Assembly: GCF_002291145.1 (NCBI RefSeq)
Contig: NZ_NTGE01000109.1
Span: 1-64,000, forward strand
DNA: 64,000 nucleotides
Direction: 5' to 3'
DNA from: Streptomyces sp. SA15
Lineage (GTDB): Bacteria > Actinomycetota > Actinomycetes > Streptomycetales > Streptomycetaceae
Shown: positions 1 to 8,459 of the stretch, one piece after another
Layout of the letters: every line of letters begins with the position of its first letter
How positions within the stretch are numbered: position 1 is the first letter of the stretch
Translations under genes and position numbers: made by a program
The notes under the pieces: generated by a model
Told to the model about the DNA's origin: nothing
The model's input: the letters and a program-made list of their open reading frames with translations, nothing else
Databases searched by the model: none

Positions 1-924
1 ACCGCCCTGCGTCGGTTTCGCCGCGGGGCGGCCGCCGCGCCGCGCCTCGATCAGGCTGACCGCCCGCTCGGGCAGCCACGCCGACGCCGTACCGCTGTCG
101 TCGGAGCCGGAGCCGAAGAGGTGGGGGGCGAGCTGGGCCTGGAGGTCGGCCGGGTTGGGGCGGGCCGTGGCCTCCATCTGCATACAGGATTCGATCAGGG
201 GGCGCAGCTCGTCCGGGAGGCCTTCGAGGTCCGGGCCCTCCCGGAGCAGCATGAAGACCGTCTCGACCGGGTTGGCGCCGTGGAAGGGCGGGTGTCCCGT
301 GGCGGCGAAGACCAGCATGGAGCCGAGCGAGAACACGTCACTCGCGCCCGTGACGCTGCGCGAGTCCTTCGCCTGCTCCGGCGACATGTAGGCGGGCGTA
401 CCGACGGCGACGTTCGTCATCGTCAGACGTGTGTTCGATACACCGGACGCGATACCGAAGTCGATCACCCGCGGCCCGTCCTCGACCACGAGGACGTTGG
501 ACGGCTTGAGGTCGCGGTGCACCAGACCGGCACCGTGAATGGACTGCAGGGCTTCCGCCACGCCCGCCGCCAGCCAGCGCACCGCCTGGGCCGGGAGCGG
601 CCCGCACTCGTTCACTATTTCCTCGAGCGAGGGCGCGGGAACGTACGCGGTGGCCAGCCACGGCACGGCCGCGCGAGGATCGGCGTCGACCACGGCCGCC
701 GTATAGAAGCCGGAGACCGCTCGGGCCGCCTCGACCTCACGCGTGAAGCGGACGCGGAAGAGCTGGTCCTCGGCGAGCTCCGTGCGGACCGTCTTGATCG
801 CCACGCGCCGGCCGGACGCCGAGCGCGCGAGATAGACCAGCCCCATGCCGCCGGCACCCAGCCGTCCCAGCACCTCGAACGGCCCGATCCGCCGCGGATC
901 GTGCTGCGTCAGCTGATCCACCAC
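1..924 (-). CDS. Ser/Thr protein kinase, N-terminal part (runs off the left edge)
   Basis: The visible 308 codons form a Hanks-type kinase domain. There is a glycine-rich loop (GRLGAGGMGLVY), an ATP-anchoring lysine in VAIK near residue 44, the catalytic loop HRDLKPSN at about 136-143, DFG at 155-157 and the P+1 segment GTPAYMSPEQA. It is therefore expected to be an active cytoplasmic kinase domain. The C-terminal part, normally a linker, membrane segment or sensor domain, lies outside the window, so the signal sensed is unknown. The start is GTG at 924, with a second GTG at 921 as alternative. After about residue 280 the sequence becomes linker-like (Arg/Gly/Ala rich). Confidence 0.9.
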   Translation of the reverse strand, partial: MVDQLTQHDPRRIGPFEVLGRLGAGGMGLVYLARSASGRRVAIKTVRTELAEDQLFRVRFTREVEAARAVSGFYTAAVVDADPRAAVPWLATAYVPAPSLEEIVNECGPLPAQAVRWLAAGVAEALQSIHGAGLVHRDLKPSNVLVVEDGPRVIDFGIASGVSNTRLTMTNVAVGTPAYMSPEQAKDSRSVTGASDVFSLGSMLVFAATGHPPFHGANPVETVFMLLREGPDLEGLPDELRPLIESCMQMEATARPNPADLQAQLAPHLFGSGSDDSGTASAWLPERAVSLIEARRGGRPAAKPTQGG

Positions 925-1093
925 TTGCCTGCCACCTCCCCGTACGGGCCACGTCATTCCACATATGTACGCGACCCCGTGCAGCGTCTCACCACCGCAC
1001 CGCCATGGCGGCACGCACCCCGATTCTTCCTGGCCGGGGCCCTGGTTGCGAACCCGGTGACAAATGGGGTGTCTCACATCAAAGCAGAATGAT

Positions 1094-1873
1094 CTACGTC
1101 TCCGGCACCACGATCTCCCGCTCCGGCACCGCGAACGACCGTTCCAGCACCGCGAACGACGCCCCCTGATTGTCGGTGACCACCGCCACCCTGCCGTACG
1201 ACGTCTCGAAGGGTGGCGCCTGGACACGTCCACCGAGCCGGTTCACCGTCCCGAGGACGGCCTCGCAGTCCTCGACGCCGAAATGGACCAGGAAGTGAGG
1301 CGGCATCTCGGCCGGGAAGACCTCGGAGACGAGCGCGCGGCCGAAGTCGGGGTGGGCCTGCGGCCCGAAGAGGGCGTCGTGGAAGAGCCCGCCGTAGAAG
1401 GCGTTGGCGGTCTCGATGTCCCGGGTGTACAGCTCGGCCCAGACGAAGGTGCCCGGCTCGTGCCGGCTGCCGAAGCCCGCGTGGCTGCCCGGCTGCCAGA
1501 GACCGAAGACGGCGCCCTCGGGATCGGCCACCAGTGCGGCCGCGCCCAGGTCACCGACCGGCACCGGCGCGGTGACGACCTGACCGCCGGCCGCCCAGAC
1601 GCGGTCGGCCAGCCCCTCGATGTCCGGGGTGGCGAAGTACACCGTCCAGACGGTCGGCATACGTCCGTCCACCTTGCGGTCGAGAGCTGCGACGGGCCTG
1701 CCCTCGCGACGGGCCCACACCGAACCGCCGTACGCCTCCTCGAAGGTCCACCCGAAGAGCTCGCCGTAGAACCGCTTGCCCGCCTCGACGTCGGGAAGCT
1801 GCGCGTCGACCCAGCAGGGGACACCCTCTCCGTAGACGTCCTCTCCGTACCACGATGCCCTGTTTTCGGCCAT
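1094..1873 (-). CDS. VOC (glyoxalase/bleomycin-resistance fold) family protein, two-domain
   Basis: A 259-residue protein starting MAENRASWYG. It has two consecutive betaalphabetabetabeta modules: the first begins at PCWVDAQLPDVEAGKRFYGELFGW, and the second at GTFVWAELYTRDIETANAFYGGLF. This tandem arrangement is usual for actinobacterial VOC proteins of about 260 residues annotated as hydroxylase or glyoxalase-like. The substrate cannot be deduced. ATG at 1873 was preferred to the upstream in-frame start because the domain begins right after it. It is divergent from the TetR gene at 1996. Confidence 0.85.
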   Translation of the reverse strand: MAENRASWYGEDVYGEGVPCWVDAQLPDVEAGKRFYGELFGWTFEEAYGGSVWARREGRPVAALDRKVDGRMPTVWTVYFATPDIEGLADRVWAAGGQVVTAPVPVGDLGAAALVADPEGAVFGLWQPGSHAGFGSRHEPGTFVWAELYTRDIETANAFYGGLFHDALFGPQAHPDFGRALVSEVFPAEMPPHFLVHFGVEDCEAVLGTVNRLGGRVQAPPFETSYGRVAVVTDNQGASFAVLERSFAVPEREIVVPET

Positions 1874-1995
1874 GTCGCCAAAGTAACGGCGTCGCACGCA
1901 CCTCGCAGACCAGGCACACCATCCCCCGCACCTTCGCGCACCCCATTTGCAGTCGGCCGAATAGCGCTCCCATCACCCCTCGGTAAGCTGACTTC

Positions 1996-2643
1996 ATGAC
2001 AGGACAAGTGCGTACCGTCGACGGCCGCGTGGCCGGTCGGCGTGGGCAGGCGACCCGGCAGAAGCTGCTCGACTGCCTCAGCGAGATGCTCAGCTCCTCT
2101 CCCTACCGGGACGTCAAAGTCATCGATGTCGCCCGGAAAGCGGGCACTTCGCCCGCGACCTTCTACCAGTACTTCCCGGATGTCGAGGGCGCCGTCCTGG
2201 AGATCGCCGAGCAAATGGCCGCCGAGGGCGCCGGGTTGACCGAGTTGCTCGAAGGGCGGTCCTGGGTCGGCAAGGCCGGCTGGCAGACCGCGCAGCAACT
2301 CGTCGACGGATTTCTGGAGTTCTGGCGCAAGCACGACGCGATTCTGAGAGTCGTCGACCTGGGCGCCGCCGAAGGCGACAAACGTTTCTACAAGATCCGT
2401 ATGAAGATCCTCAATTCCGTGAACAACTCGCTGGTGGACGCCGTCTCCGAGTTGCAGGCCAAGGGCCGGGTCGACAAGGACGTCAACCCGGCTGCCATCG
2501 CGGGCTCGATCGTCGCGATGCTCGCGGCCGTCGCCTCGCACCAGAAGGGGTTCCAGACATGGGGCGTGAAGCAGGCTGAACTCAAGCCGAATCTCGCCCT
2601 GTTGGTGCATCTGGGCGTGACCGGCAAGAAGCCCACCAGGTAA
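1996..2643 (+). CDS. TetR-family transcriptional regulator
   Basis: A 215-residue protein with a TetR N-terminal helix-turn-helix at about 15-62 (RRGQATRQKLLDCLSEML, then DVKVIDVARKAGTSPATFYQYF), followed by an all-helical ligand-binding and dimerisation region. It is the only TetR gene in the window. It sits beside a beta-oxidation-type gene set whose members share one palindromic operator, so it is a reasonable candidate for the regulator of that set. That link is inference: no copy of the palindrome was found directly upstream of this gene. Confidence 0.92.
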   Translation: MTGQVRTVDGRVAGRRGQATRQKLLDCLSEMLSSSPYRDVKVIDVARKAGTSPATFYQYFPDVEGAVLEIAEQMAAEGAGLTELLEGRSWVGKAGWQTAQQLVDGFLEFWRKHDAILRVVDLGAAEGDKRFYKIRMKILNSVNNSLVDAVSELQAKGRVDKDVNPAAIAGSIVAMLAAVASHQKGFQTWGVKQAELKPNLALLVHLGVTGKKPTR

Positions 2644-2679
2644 TACCTCTTTTATTCAGGTTCCCAAGTCCTGTCACGC

Positions 2680-2710
2680 AGGCGGCAGTCCACCCGGTGG
2701 GCTGCCGCCT
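2680..2710. terminator. Bidirectional terminator between convergent genes
   Basis: A near-perfect palindrome in which AGGCGGCAG pairs with CTGCCGCCT and inner CCACC pairs with GGTGG around a single C. It lies between the TetR gene and the convergent deazaflavin oxidoreductase gene. Three degenerate 12-bp GTGCGGCGTTGT-like units follow at 2710-2746. Confidence 0.6.
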
Positions 2711-2750
2711 GCGGCGTTGTGTGCGGCGTTGCGTGCGGCGCTGTGTGCGC

Positions 2751-3257
2751 TCACTTTCGTACGATCCTGAAGAGCCGTATCTCCCGCTCCACCCGTGCCT
2801 GGTACGTGGCGTACGGCGGCCAGAAGGCCAGCACCGCCTTCCAGGCGGCCGCCCGTTCCTCGCCCTCCAGCAGCCGGGCCCTGACGGGGATGTCCCGTCC
2901 CTGCCAGCTGATGGAGGCGTCCGGATGGGCGAGCAGGTTGCCGGTCCAGGCGGGATGACCGGGCCGCCCGAAGTTGGAGCCGATGAGAATCCAGCTCTCG
3001 CCGCCCTCCTCCGGCATACAGGCCAGCGGCGTCCGCCGGGGCAGGCCGCTCGTCGCCCCCGTCGAGGTCAGGATCACCCCCGGCAGCAGCTGCGCGCTGA
3101 GCAGCACTCGGCCGCGCGAGAGCCGGTGGACGGCACGGTCGAGGGCGGGGACGACATGGGGGGCGACCTTGGCGAAGCCACGGGTCGACGAGATCTTCTG
3201 TACCGCCTTCTGGATCATGTTCTGGGCCACGTTCCGGGCCGTCCGGACGTCGATCAC
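2751..3257 (-). CDS. Ddn-type nitroreductase / F420-dependent deazaflavin oxidoreductase
   Basis: A 168-residue protein. The region GRPGHPAWTGNLLAHPDASI near residue 110 is the signature of the deazaflavin (F420)-dependent nitroreductase family (split beta-barrel), of which M. tuberculosis Ddn is the type. Before it come TSTGATSGLPRRTPL and a helical N-terminus. Such proteins transfer hydride from F420H2 to lipophilic acceptors such as quinones. The GTG start at 3257 overlaps the stop of the acyl-CoA dehydrogenase gene upstream (GTGA), so the two are translationally coupled and probably work in the same pathway. Confidence 0.85.
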   Translation of the reverse strand: MIDVRTARNVAQNMIQKAVQKISSTRGFAKVAPHVVPALDRAVHRLSRGRVLLSAQLLPGVILTSTGATSGLPRRTPLACMPEEGGESWILIGSNFGRPGHPAWTGNLLAHPDASISWQGRDIPVRARLLEGEERAAAWKAVLAFWPPYATYQARVEREIRLFRIVRK

Positions 3258-4441
3258 ACCGTCACTTCCTTCACCTCGAAGAGTTGGGCCGCGTCGGCGG
3301 CGTGCGCCCGCAACCGGTGCATCGGACCGAACAAAAGTTCGTCTCCCGAGGCCCGCTTGAAGTACAAGTGAGCCTCGTGCTCCCAGGTGAAACCGATGCC
3401 GCCGTGCAGCTGGATCGCCTCGGCGGCGGCGGACCGCAGTGCCTCCAGGGCCTGCGCGAGGGCGAGTCCTGCGACGCGCTCTCCGTTTGCGGTGGCCCAG
3501 GCCGCGTAGTAGGCGGCCGAGCGCGCCGCCTGCACCTGCACGTACACGTCGGCGAGCCGGTGCTGCACCGCCTGGAAGGACCCGATCGCCCGCCCGAACT
3601 GCTCCCGCTGCCGGACGTACTCGACGGTCCGGGCCAGCGCCTGATCGGCGGCGCCCACGGCCTCGCCCGCGAGGACGGCGGCGGCGGTGTCGCCGACGGT
3701 GGCGAGGGGGGCGAGTACGCCTGTCTCCTCGTCGCCGCCCAGCAACTCCGCTTTTACGTCCCGCAGTTGAATCCGCGCCTGCGGCCGGGTCGCGTCCAGG
3801 GCGGTCTGCCGTACGCGCATGAGCCCGTCCGCGTCCCCGGGCACGAGGAAGAGCAGCGTCCGCGAGCGGGCGAAGCCGCCGGCGTGTGCGGCGACCACGA
3901 GGAGGCCCGCACTGTGTCCGTCGAGCACCTGGTCGGCCTGCCCGTACAGCCGCCAGCCGTCCCCCGCCCGCCTGGCCTGCACCCCCCCGGCGCGTCCGCC
4001 GCCGGCCCAGTCGCCGCCGTTCTCCCCCGTGAGCGCGAGGGCCGTGGCGAGGGAGGTGCCGGGTACGGCGAGGGCGGCGGTGAGGGAGCCGGAGGCGATC
4101 CGCGGGAGCAGTTCGGCCCGCTGGGCGCCGGTCCCCAGGGCGAGGATCAGCGGCCCGGCGAGTACGGCGGTGGCGAGCAGCGGCGAGGGGGCCAGCGCGC
4201 GCCCCGTCTCCTCGCAGGCGAGGACGAGCTCGGTCGCCGAGCAGCCGACACCCCCGTAGGCCTCGGGGAGGGCGAGTCCGGGCAGGCCGAGGCGTTCGGC
4301 GAGGGCGGTCCACAGGGCGGGGTCGTGTCCGGCGGGGCTGTCCACGGCGGCCCGTAGCTCACCCGGTCCGCACCGCTTGCGGAGCAGTTCGCGGAGGGTA
4401 CGGCGGATCTCGTCCTGCTCGGCGGTGAAGCCGGCGTCCAT
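3254..4441 (-). CDS. Acyl-CoA dehydrogenase family protein
   Basis: A 395-residue FAD enzyme. It has an N-terminal helical domain (MDAGFTAEQDEIRRTLRELL), the active-site-lid region LPEAYGGVGCSATELVLACEE, a middle beta-domain, then EQFGRAIGSFQAVQHRLAD and the C-terminal HGGIGFTWEHEAHLYFKRA motif. It introduces a 2,3-double bond into an acyl-CoA. The sequence is of the steroid/cyclic-acid FadE type rather than straight-chain type, and such enzymes often work as heterodimers, but no partner is fused here. One copy of the shared palindrome lies 17 bp upstream of the ATG. Confidence 0.9.
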   Translation of the reverse strand: MDAGFTAEQDEIRRTLRELLRKRCGPGELRAAVDSPAGHDPALWTALAERLGLPGLALPEAYGGVGCSATELVLACEETGRALAPSPLLATAVLAGPLILALGTGAQRAELLPRIASGSLTAALAVPGTSLATALALTGENGGDWAGGGRAGGVQARRAGDGWRLYGQADQVLDGHSAGLLVVAAHAGGFARSRTLLFLVPGDADGLMRVRQTALDATRPQARIQLRDVKAELLGGDEETGVLAPLATVGDTAAAVLAGEAVGAADQALARTVEYVRQREQFGRAIGSFQAVQHRLADVYVQVQAARSAAYYAAWATANGERVAGLALAQALEALRSAAAEAIQLHGGIGFTWEHEAHLYFKRASGDELLFGPMHRLRAHAADAAQLFEVKEVTV

Positions 4442-4458
4442 GGGGACCCCCTTCTCCG

Positions 4459-4478
4459 ATCTGACGGTGCGTCATATT
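4459..4478. promoter_or_regulatory. Palindromic operator, copy 1
   Basis: ATCTGACGGTGCGTCATATT, 17 bp before the acyl-CoA dehydrogenase start at 4441. The left arm matches the consensus exactly; the right arm diverges after GTCA. Confidence 0.7.
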
Positions 4479-4531
4479 AGGGCGCGGGGATCGGGATGCC
4501 CAGGGGTACGACACCTGCCGACGCCGCCCCT

Positions 4532-4551
4532 ATCTGATGTACCGTCAGTTT
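4532..4551. promoter_or_regulatory. Palindromic operator, copy 2
   Basis: ATCTGATGTACCGTCAGTTT. It ends one base before the C that precedes the ATG of the thiolase at 4553, leaving no room for a ribosome binding site. Confidence 0.75.
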
Positions 4552-4552
4552 C

Positions 4553-5725
4553 ATGACGAGGGCATCACGGAATGTCGCGATCGTCGGTGTCTCCCTCTCC
4601 GACTGCGGCCGCGTGGACGACGCCACCCCGTACGCCCTGCACGCCCAGGCGGCCCGCCGGGCCGTGGCCGACGCGGGCCTGGACCACTCACTGATCGACG
4701 GCTTCGCCTCGGCCGGCACGGGCACCCTCGCGCCGGTGGAGGTCGCCGAATACCTCGGCCTGCGCCCCACCTGGGTCGACTCGACCTCGGTCGGCGGCTC
4801 GACCTGGGAGGTCATGGCGGCCCACGCGGCGGACGCGATCGCCGCCGGGCATGCGAACGCGGTGCTGCTGGCCTACGGCTCGACCGCCCGCGCGGACATC
4901 AGGGCGGGACGCAGGACCGGGAACCTGTCCTTCGGGTCCCGGGGCCCGCTCCAGTTCGAGGTCCCCTACGGCCACACCCTCATCGCCAAGTACGCGATGG
5001 CCGCCCGCCGCCACATGCTCGAACACGGCACGACGATCGAGCAGTTGGCCTCCGTCGCCGTCCAGGCGCGGGCCAATGCGGCACTGAACCCGGAGGCCAT
5101 GTTCCGCGATCCGATCACCGTCGACGACGTGCTCTCCGGCCCGATGATCGCGGACCCGTTCACCAAGCTGCACTGCTGCATCCGTTCCGACGGCGGGGCG
5201 GCGGTGCTGCTGGCGGCCGAGGAGTACGTACGGGACTGCCGTACGGAGCCGGTGTGGGTGCTCGGGAGCGGGGAGCACGTCTCGCACGCCGCCATGTCCG
5301 AGTGGCCGGACTTCACGGTCTCCCCGGCCGCGGTGAGCGGACGGCTCGCCTTCGAGCGGGCGGGGGTGCGGCCGGACGAGATCGACTTCGCCGAGATCTA
5401 CGACGCCTTCACCTACATGACCCTGGTGACGCTGGAGGACCTGGGCTTCTGCGCGAAGGGCGAGGGCGGGGCGTTCGTGGAGAAGGGCCGGCTGCTGGTC
5501 GAGGGCGGGGAGCTGCCGGTGAACACGGACGGGGGTGGGTTGTCGGCGCAGCATCCGGGGATGCGGGGGCTGTTCTTGCTGGTGGAGGCGGTGCGGCAGT
5601 TGCGGGGGGAGGCGGGGGAACGGCAGGTACGGAAGGCGGGCGGGCGGCTTCCGGGGGTGGCGGTGGCCTCGGGGACGGGTGGGTGGTTCTGCTCGTCAGG
5701 GACGGTGGTGCTGGGGCGAGGGTGA
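4553..5725 (+). CDS. Thiolase-fold lipid-transfer protein (SCP-x/Ltp-like)
   Basis: A 390-residue thiolase-superfamily protein. MTRASRNVAIVGVSLSDCGR is the usual N-terminus of the actinobacterial lipid-transfer/acetyl-CoA acetyltransferase group. HCCIRSDGGAAVLL and the C-terminal GGGLSAQHPGMRG region are also typical. These proteins act with a DUF35 Zn-ribbon/OB partner in retro-aldol or thiolytic removal of side chains in steroid-like degradation; such a partner is encoded at 8460-8870. The start is fixed by the conserved N-terminus, yet the operator ends two bases before it, suggesting a leaderless mRNA. The extreme C-terminus (after about residue 370) looks unusually Gly-rich. Confidence 0.85.
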   Translation: MTRASRNVAIVGVSLSDCGRVDDATPYALHAQAARRAVADAGLDHSLIDGFASAGTGTLAPVEVAEYLGLRPTWVDSTSVGGSTWEVMAAHAADAIAAGHANAVLLAYGSTARADIRAGRRTGNLSFGSRGPLQFEVPYGHTLIAKYAMAARRHMLEHGTTIEQLASVAVQARANAALNPEAMFRDPITVDDVLSGPMIADPFTKLHCCIRSDGGAAVLLAAEEYVRDCRTEPVWVLGSGEHVSHAAMSEWPDFTVSPAAVSGRLAFERAGVRPDEIDFAEIYDAFTYMTLVTLEDLGFCAKGEGGAFVEKGRLLVEGGELPVNTDGGGLSAQHPGMRGLFLLVEAVRQLRGEAGERQVRKAGGRLPGVAVASGTGGWFCSSGTVVLGRG

Positions 5726-5774
5726 GACGGGCAAGGGCCACCCGTTTGGGTGAATCAGGCCTGATCAGAGCCTC

Positions 5775-5799
5775 GAGGTTAACACTTGCATTAATCCTC
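5775..5799. promoter_or_regulatory. Imperfect inverted repeat, probable toxin-antitoxin operator
   Basis: GAGGTTAA and TTAATCCTC flank an 8-bp AT-richer spacer, ending 5 bp before the toxin start codon. Toxin-antitoxin operons of this kind are usually repressed by the antitoxin at such a site. Assignment rests on position and symmetry only. Confidence 0.4.
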
Positions 5800-5804
5800 T
5801 TCTC

Positions 5805-6182
5805 ATGGCTCAATGGGAAGTAATTCTCGTCGCGGAAGTGGCGACGTGGTTCGACGAGCTGGCCGAGTCCGACCCTGCCAGCGCCAAGCAAGTGGAAGTC
5901 GCCGTGGACACGCTGGTGGACGAGGGCCCGTCGCTCGGCCGTCCGTTGGTCGACCGGATCAAGGGCTCTGAGCAGCATCACCTTAAGGAGTTGAGGCCCG
6001 GATCCGCCGGACGCAGCGAGATCCGCATTCTGTTCGCCTTCGACCCGGTGCGCCGCGCTGTTCTACTGGTTGCCGGGGACAAGGCGGGGAACTGGAACGG
6101 CTGGTACGACACCAACATCCCCATCGCCGAGAAGCGCTACTGGGACCACATCGCCGAGCTGCACACAAGGGAGTATGAATGA
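5805..6182 (+). CDS. RelE/HigB-like toxin (phage Gp49-like family)
   Basis: A 125-residue protein with MAQWEVILVAEVATWFDELAE at its start and HLKELRPGSAGRSEIRILFAFDPVRRAVLLVAGDKAGNW in the core. This matches the phage-derived Gp49/HigB toxin family, ribosome-dependent mRNA endonucleases. The arginine- and lysine-rich C-terminal half (DKAGNWNGWYDTNIPIAEKRYWDHI) is typical. The stop overlaps the start of the antitoxin gene (ATGA). The toxin-first order is that of higBA-type loci. Confidence 0.85.
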   Translation: MAQWEVILVAEVATWFDELAESDPASAKQVEVAVDTLVDEGPSLGRPLVDRIKGSEQHHLKELRPGSAGRSEIRILFAFDPVRRAVLLVAGDKAGNWNGWYDTNIPIAEKRYWDHIAELHTREYE

Positions 6183-6517
6183 GCACCGTTCCCTGGGAGG
6201 AAGTCAAGCGCCGGGCACACGAGCGGCAGCGGGCCGCTGGGATCCCGGTGATGACGCCGGAGGAGAAGCAGGCGGCGAAGGAGCAGCTCCTCGCCGAGGT
6301 CCGCGCCTACAAGCTGGCGGAGATCCGCCGCGAGCAGGAACTCACCCAGCGCGACATCGCGGACTCGATGGGTGTCTCCACGCCCAGGATCTCGGCCATC
6401 GAGCACGGCGAGATCGACCGTACGGAGGTCGCCACCCTGCGCGCCTACGTACGGGCTCTGGGCGGGGAGCTCCGGGTGGTGGCGGACTTCGGCGACGCCG
6501 CGTACACGGTCGCCTGA
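6179..6517 (+). CDS. XRE-family antitoxin, partner of the upstream toxin
   Basis: A 112-residue protein with a C-terminal Cro/C1-type helix-turn-helix at about 50-105 (EIRREQELTQRDIADSMGVSTPRISAIEHGEID). The helical N-terminus is presumably the toxin-neutralising part. It overlaps the toxin gene by 4 bp and would autorepress the operon through the inverted repeat at 5775-5799. Confidence 0.88.
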   Translation: MSTVPWEEVKRRAHERQRAAGIPVMTPEEKQAAKEQLLAEVRAYKLAEIRREQELTQRDIADSMGVSTPRISAIEHGEIDRTEVATLRAYVRALGGELRVVADFGDAAYTVA

Positions 6518-6619
6518 ACCAGGGCCGCGTAGGTCGGCGTACGGCGTCGGAGGGGAACACGCTCCCGCGGGGCAGGCGTTGTTGTGAAGTAAAGGCCCGA
6601 GCCGCTGGAGGAGACCGAC

Positions 6620-7063
6620 ATGGCCCTGACCCGCGAACAGCGTGAACAGTTCCTGGCCGAGCCGCACGTCGCCGCGCTGGCGGTCGACGCGGGAGCGGGG
6701 CGCGCCCCGCTCACCGTACCGATCTGGTACCAGTACGAGCCCGGCGGCGACATCTGGATCACGACCGAGCTCGACTCCCGCAAGAACCAGCTGATCAGCG
6801 CGGCGGGCCGGTTCTCGCTGATGGTCGACCGGCTCGAACCCACCATCCGGTACGTGTCGGTCGAGGGACCGGTCGTCGACACGACGCCCACCACCCTCGA
6901 ACAGCTCCGGGAGATCTCGGCCCGCTACCTCCCGGCCGAGCAGGTCGACGCCTATGTCGACTTCTCCTGGAAGAACCACGGCGAGCAGGTCGTCATCCGC
7001 ATGCGGCCCGAACGCTGGGTGTCGTCCGACCTCGGTACCGCGGACGACTACGCGCCGGAGTGA
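6620..7063 (+). CDS. Pyridoxamine 5'-phosphate oxidase-fold protein (FMN/F420 binding)
   Basis: A 147-residue split beta-barrel protein (MALTREQREQFLAEPHVAALAVD, then PLTVPIWYQYEPGGDIWITT). It is close to the actinobacterial TIGR03618/PPOX-class F420-dependent group. It has a good ribosome binding site (CTGGAGGAG) 10 bp before the ATG. The function is likely a flavin- or F420-dependent reductase of unknown substrate. Confidence 0.8.
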   Translation: MALTREQREQFLAEPHVAALAVDAGAGRAPLTVPIWYQYEPGGDIWITTELDSRKNQLISAAGRFSLMVDRLEPTIRYVSVEGPVVDTTPTTLEQLREISARYLPAEQVDAYVDFSWKNHGEQVVIRMRPERWVSSDLGTADDYAPE

Positions 7064-7088
7064 GCCGGGCCCGCATGACAATCGTGGG

Positions 7089-7754
7089 ATGACAACGGAT
7101 CTTGACGAGCTGCTGAGGTCACTACGGGTGTGGGCCCCGGACGTCACCGAGCTCCCACCCTTCGACCCGGCCGCCGCCCCCGCCGACCCCCTGCCCCTCT
7201 TCACCACGTGGTTCACGGAGGCCGTGGCGGCCGGGCAGACCGAGCCGCACACCATGTCCCTCGCTACGGCGGACGAGGGCGGCCTGCCGGACGTACGGAC
7301 CGTGATGCTGCACGGCGCCGACACGGACGGCTGGTCCTTCGCGAGCCATGCCACCAGCCGCAAGGGCCGCCACCTCGCCGCCCGCCCGTACGCCGCCCTC
7401 GGCTTCTACTGGCCGGTCCTCGGCCGCCAGGTGCGGGTCCGGGGCCCGGTCACCGCGGCTCCGGCGGAGGCGGGCCAGGCGGATCTGCACGCGCGGTCGA
7501 CGGGAGCGCTGGCGGCCGCGCTGACCGGGCGTCAGAGCGAAGTCCTCGATTCCCTGGACGAGTTGGCCCGAGCATCCGAGGCGGCCTGGGAGCACGCCCA
7601 GCGGGAACCGGACTCCCCGGTGCCGTCCTGGACGCTCTACCACCTCCAGCCGGAGGAGGTGGAGTTCTTCCAGGGCGATGAGCGACGGCGGCATGTGCGG
7701 CTCAACTACCGGAGGAAGGGGGGACGTTGGGCCAAGGAGTTGCTGTGGCCGTGA
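7089..7754 (+). CDS. Pyridoxamine 5'-phosphate oxidase-like flavoprotein
   Basis: A 221-residue protein with PNPOx features. The N-terminal barrel has LATADEGGLPDVRTVMLHGADTDGWSFAS, the FMN-binding stretch is SRKGRHLAARPYAALGFYWP, and the C-terminal dimerisation region is SWTLYHLQPEEVEFFQGDERRRHVRLNYRR. True PdxH enzymes end in a similar R-x-R-L. Whether it makes pyridoxal phosphate or acts on another pyridoxine-like substrate cannot be told. It starts 25 bp after the preceding gene and ends 20 bp from the convergent GNAT gene. Confidence 0.8.
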   Translation: MTTDLDELLRSLRVWAPDVTELPPFDPAAAPADPLPLFTTWFTEAVAAGQTEPHTMSLATADEGGLPDVRTVMLHGADTDGWSFASHATSRKGRHLAARPYAALGFYWPVLGRQVRVRGPVTAAPAEAGQADLHARSTGALAAALTGRQSEVLDSLDELARASEAAWEHAQREPDSPVPSWTLYHLQPEEVEFFQGDERRRHVRLNYRRKGGRWAKELLWP

Positions 7755-7774
7755 CCCTTTGCCGGCCTTGCCCT

Positions 7775-8377
7775 TTACCCCACCGCCGGCTCCGGGTCCG
7801 TCGCCAGCCGCGCATGCAGGTGCATGTCGCGGAACGCGTCGTGCCGGCCCGCCTCGAACATCGCACCTCTCAGCGTCCCCTCGTGGACGAACCCACACCG
7901 CTCGGCCACACGGCAGGAGACCTCGTGGCCGACGACGTGACCGAGTTCGAGGCGGTGGAGGCCGAGGTCGGTGAGGGCCCAGTGGGCGGTGAGGGCCAGC
8001 GCGTGGGTGGCGACGCGGCGGCCTCGGGCCTCGGGGAGGACCCAGTAGCCGACGCGCGCGCAGCGCATGTCGGGGTTGATCCCGTTGACGCCGATGTGAC
8101 CCAGGGGCGTACCGGTGTCGGTGTCCGTGACGCAGTACGACGCCGCTCTCCCCTCCGCCGCCTGCATCGCCCTGAAGCGCAGCGACTCGCGTGCGCCGTC
8201 GGCGTCGCTGACCGGCTTGAGAGGCGTGTTCCAGCGCCGGAACTCCGGGTCCGTCGTCCCGCGCAGCCAGGTCGCGACGTCGGCGTCGGATTCGGGGTCC
8301 CAGGGGCGCAGGCGTATGCCGGGGCCGTGCAGGTCGGGGAAGGGGTGGGCGGCGTACTGCTCGTCGACGTGGGCCAT
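7775..8377 (-). CDS. GNAT family N-acetyltransferase (RimJ/RimL type)
   Basis: A 200-residue protein. The N-terminal part (GPGIRLRPWDPESDADVATWL) and the acetyl-CoA binding part (VGYWVLPEARGRRVATHALALTAHWALTDLGLHRLELGHVVGHEVSCRVAERCGFVHEGTLR) match the RimJ/RimL acetyltransferases, which modify protein N-termini or small amines. The pyrophosphate loop is E-A-R-G-R-R-V-A. The acceptor is unknown. Confidence 0.88.
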   Translation of the reverse strand: MAHVDEQYAAHPFPDLHGPGIRLRPWDPESDADVATWLRGTTDPEFRRWNTPLKPVSDADGARESLRFRAMQAAEGRAASYCVTDTDTGTPLGHIGVNGINPDMRCARVGYWVLPEARGRRVATHALALTAHWALTDLGLHRLELGHVVGHEVSCRVAERCGFVHEGTLRGAMFEAGRHDAFRDMHLHARLATDPEPAVG

Positions 8378-8459
8378 CAGGCCATTGAAGCCGCTGCGCC
8401 CCGCCGGCTGCCGCTCGGCCTCGGCTGTCGCCCCTCGCGGGCTGTGGCCCCTCGCGACC

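Noticed and set aside
5733..5774. Hairpin around TGATCA after the thiolase gene as terminator
   Set aside because: The arms are short and interrupted; it was not strong enough to list.
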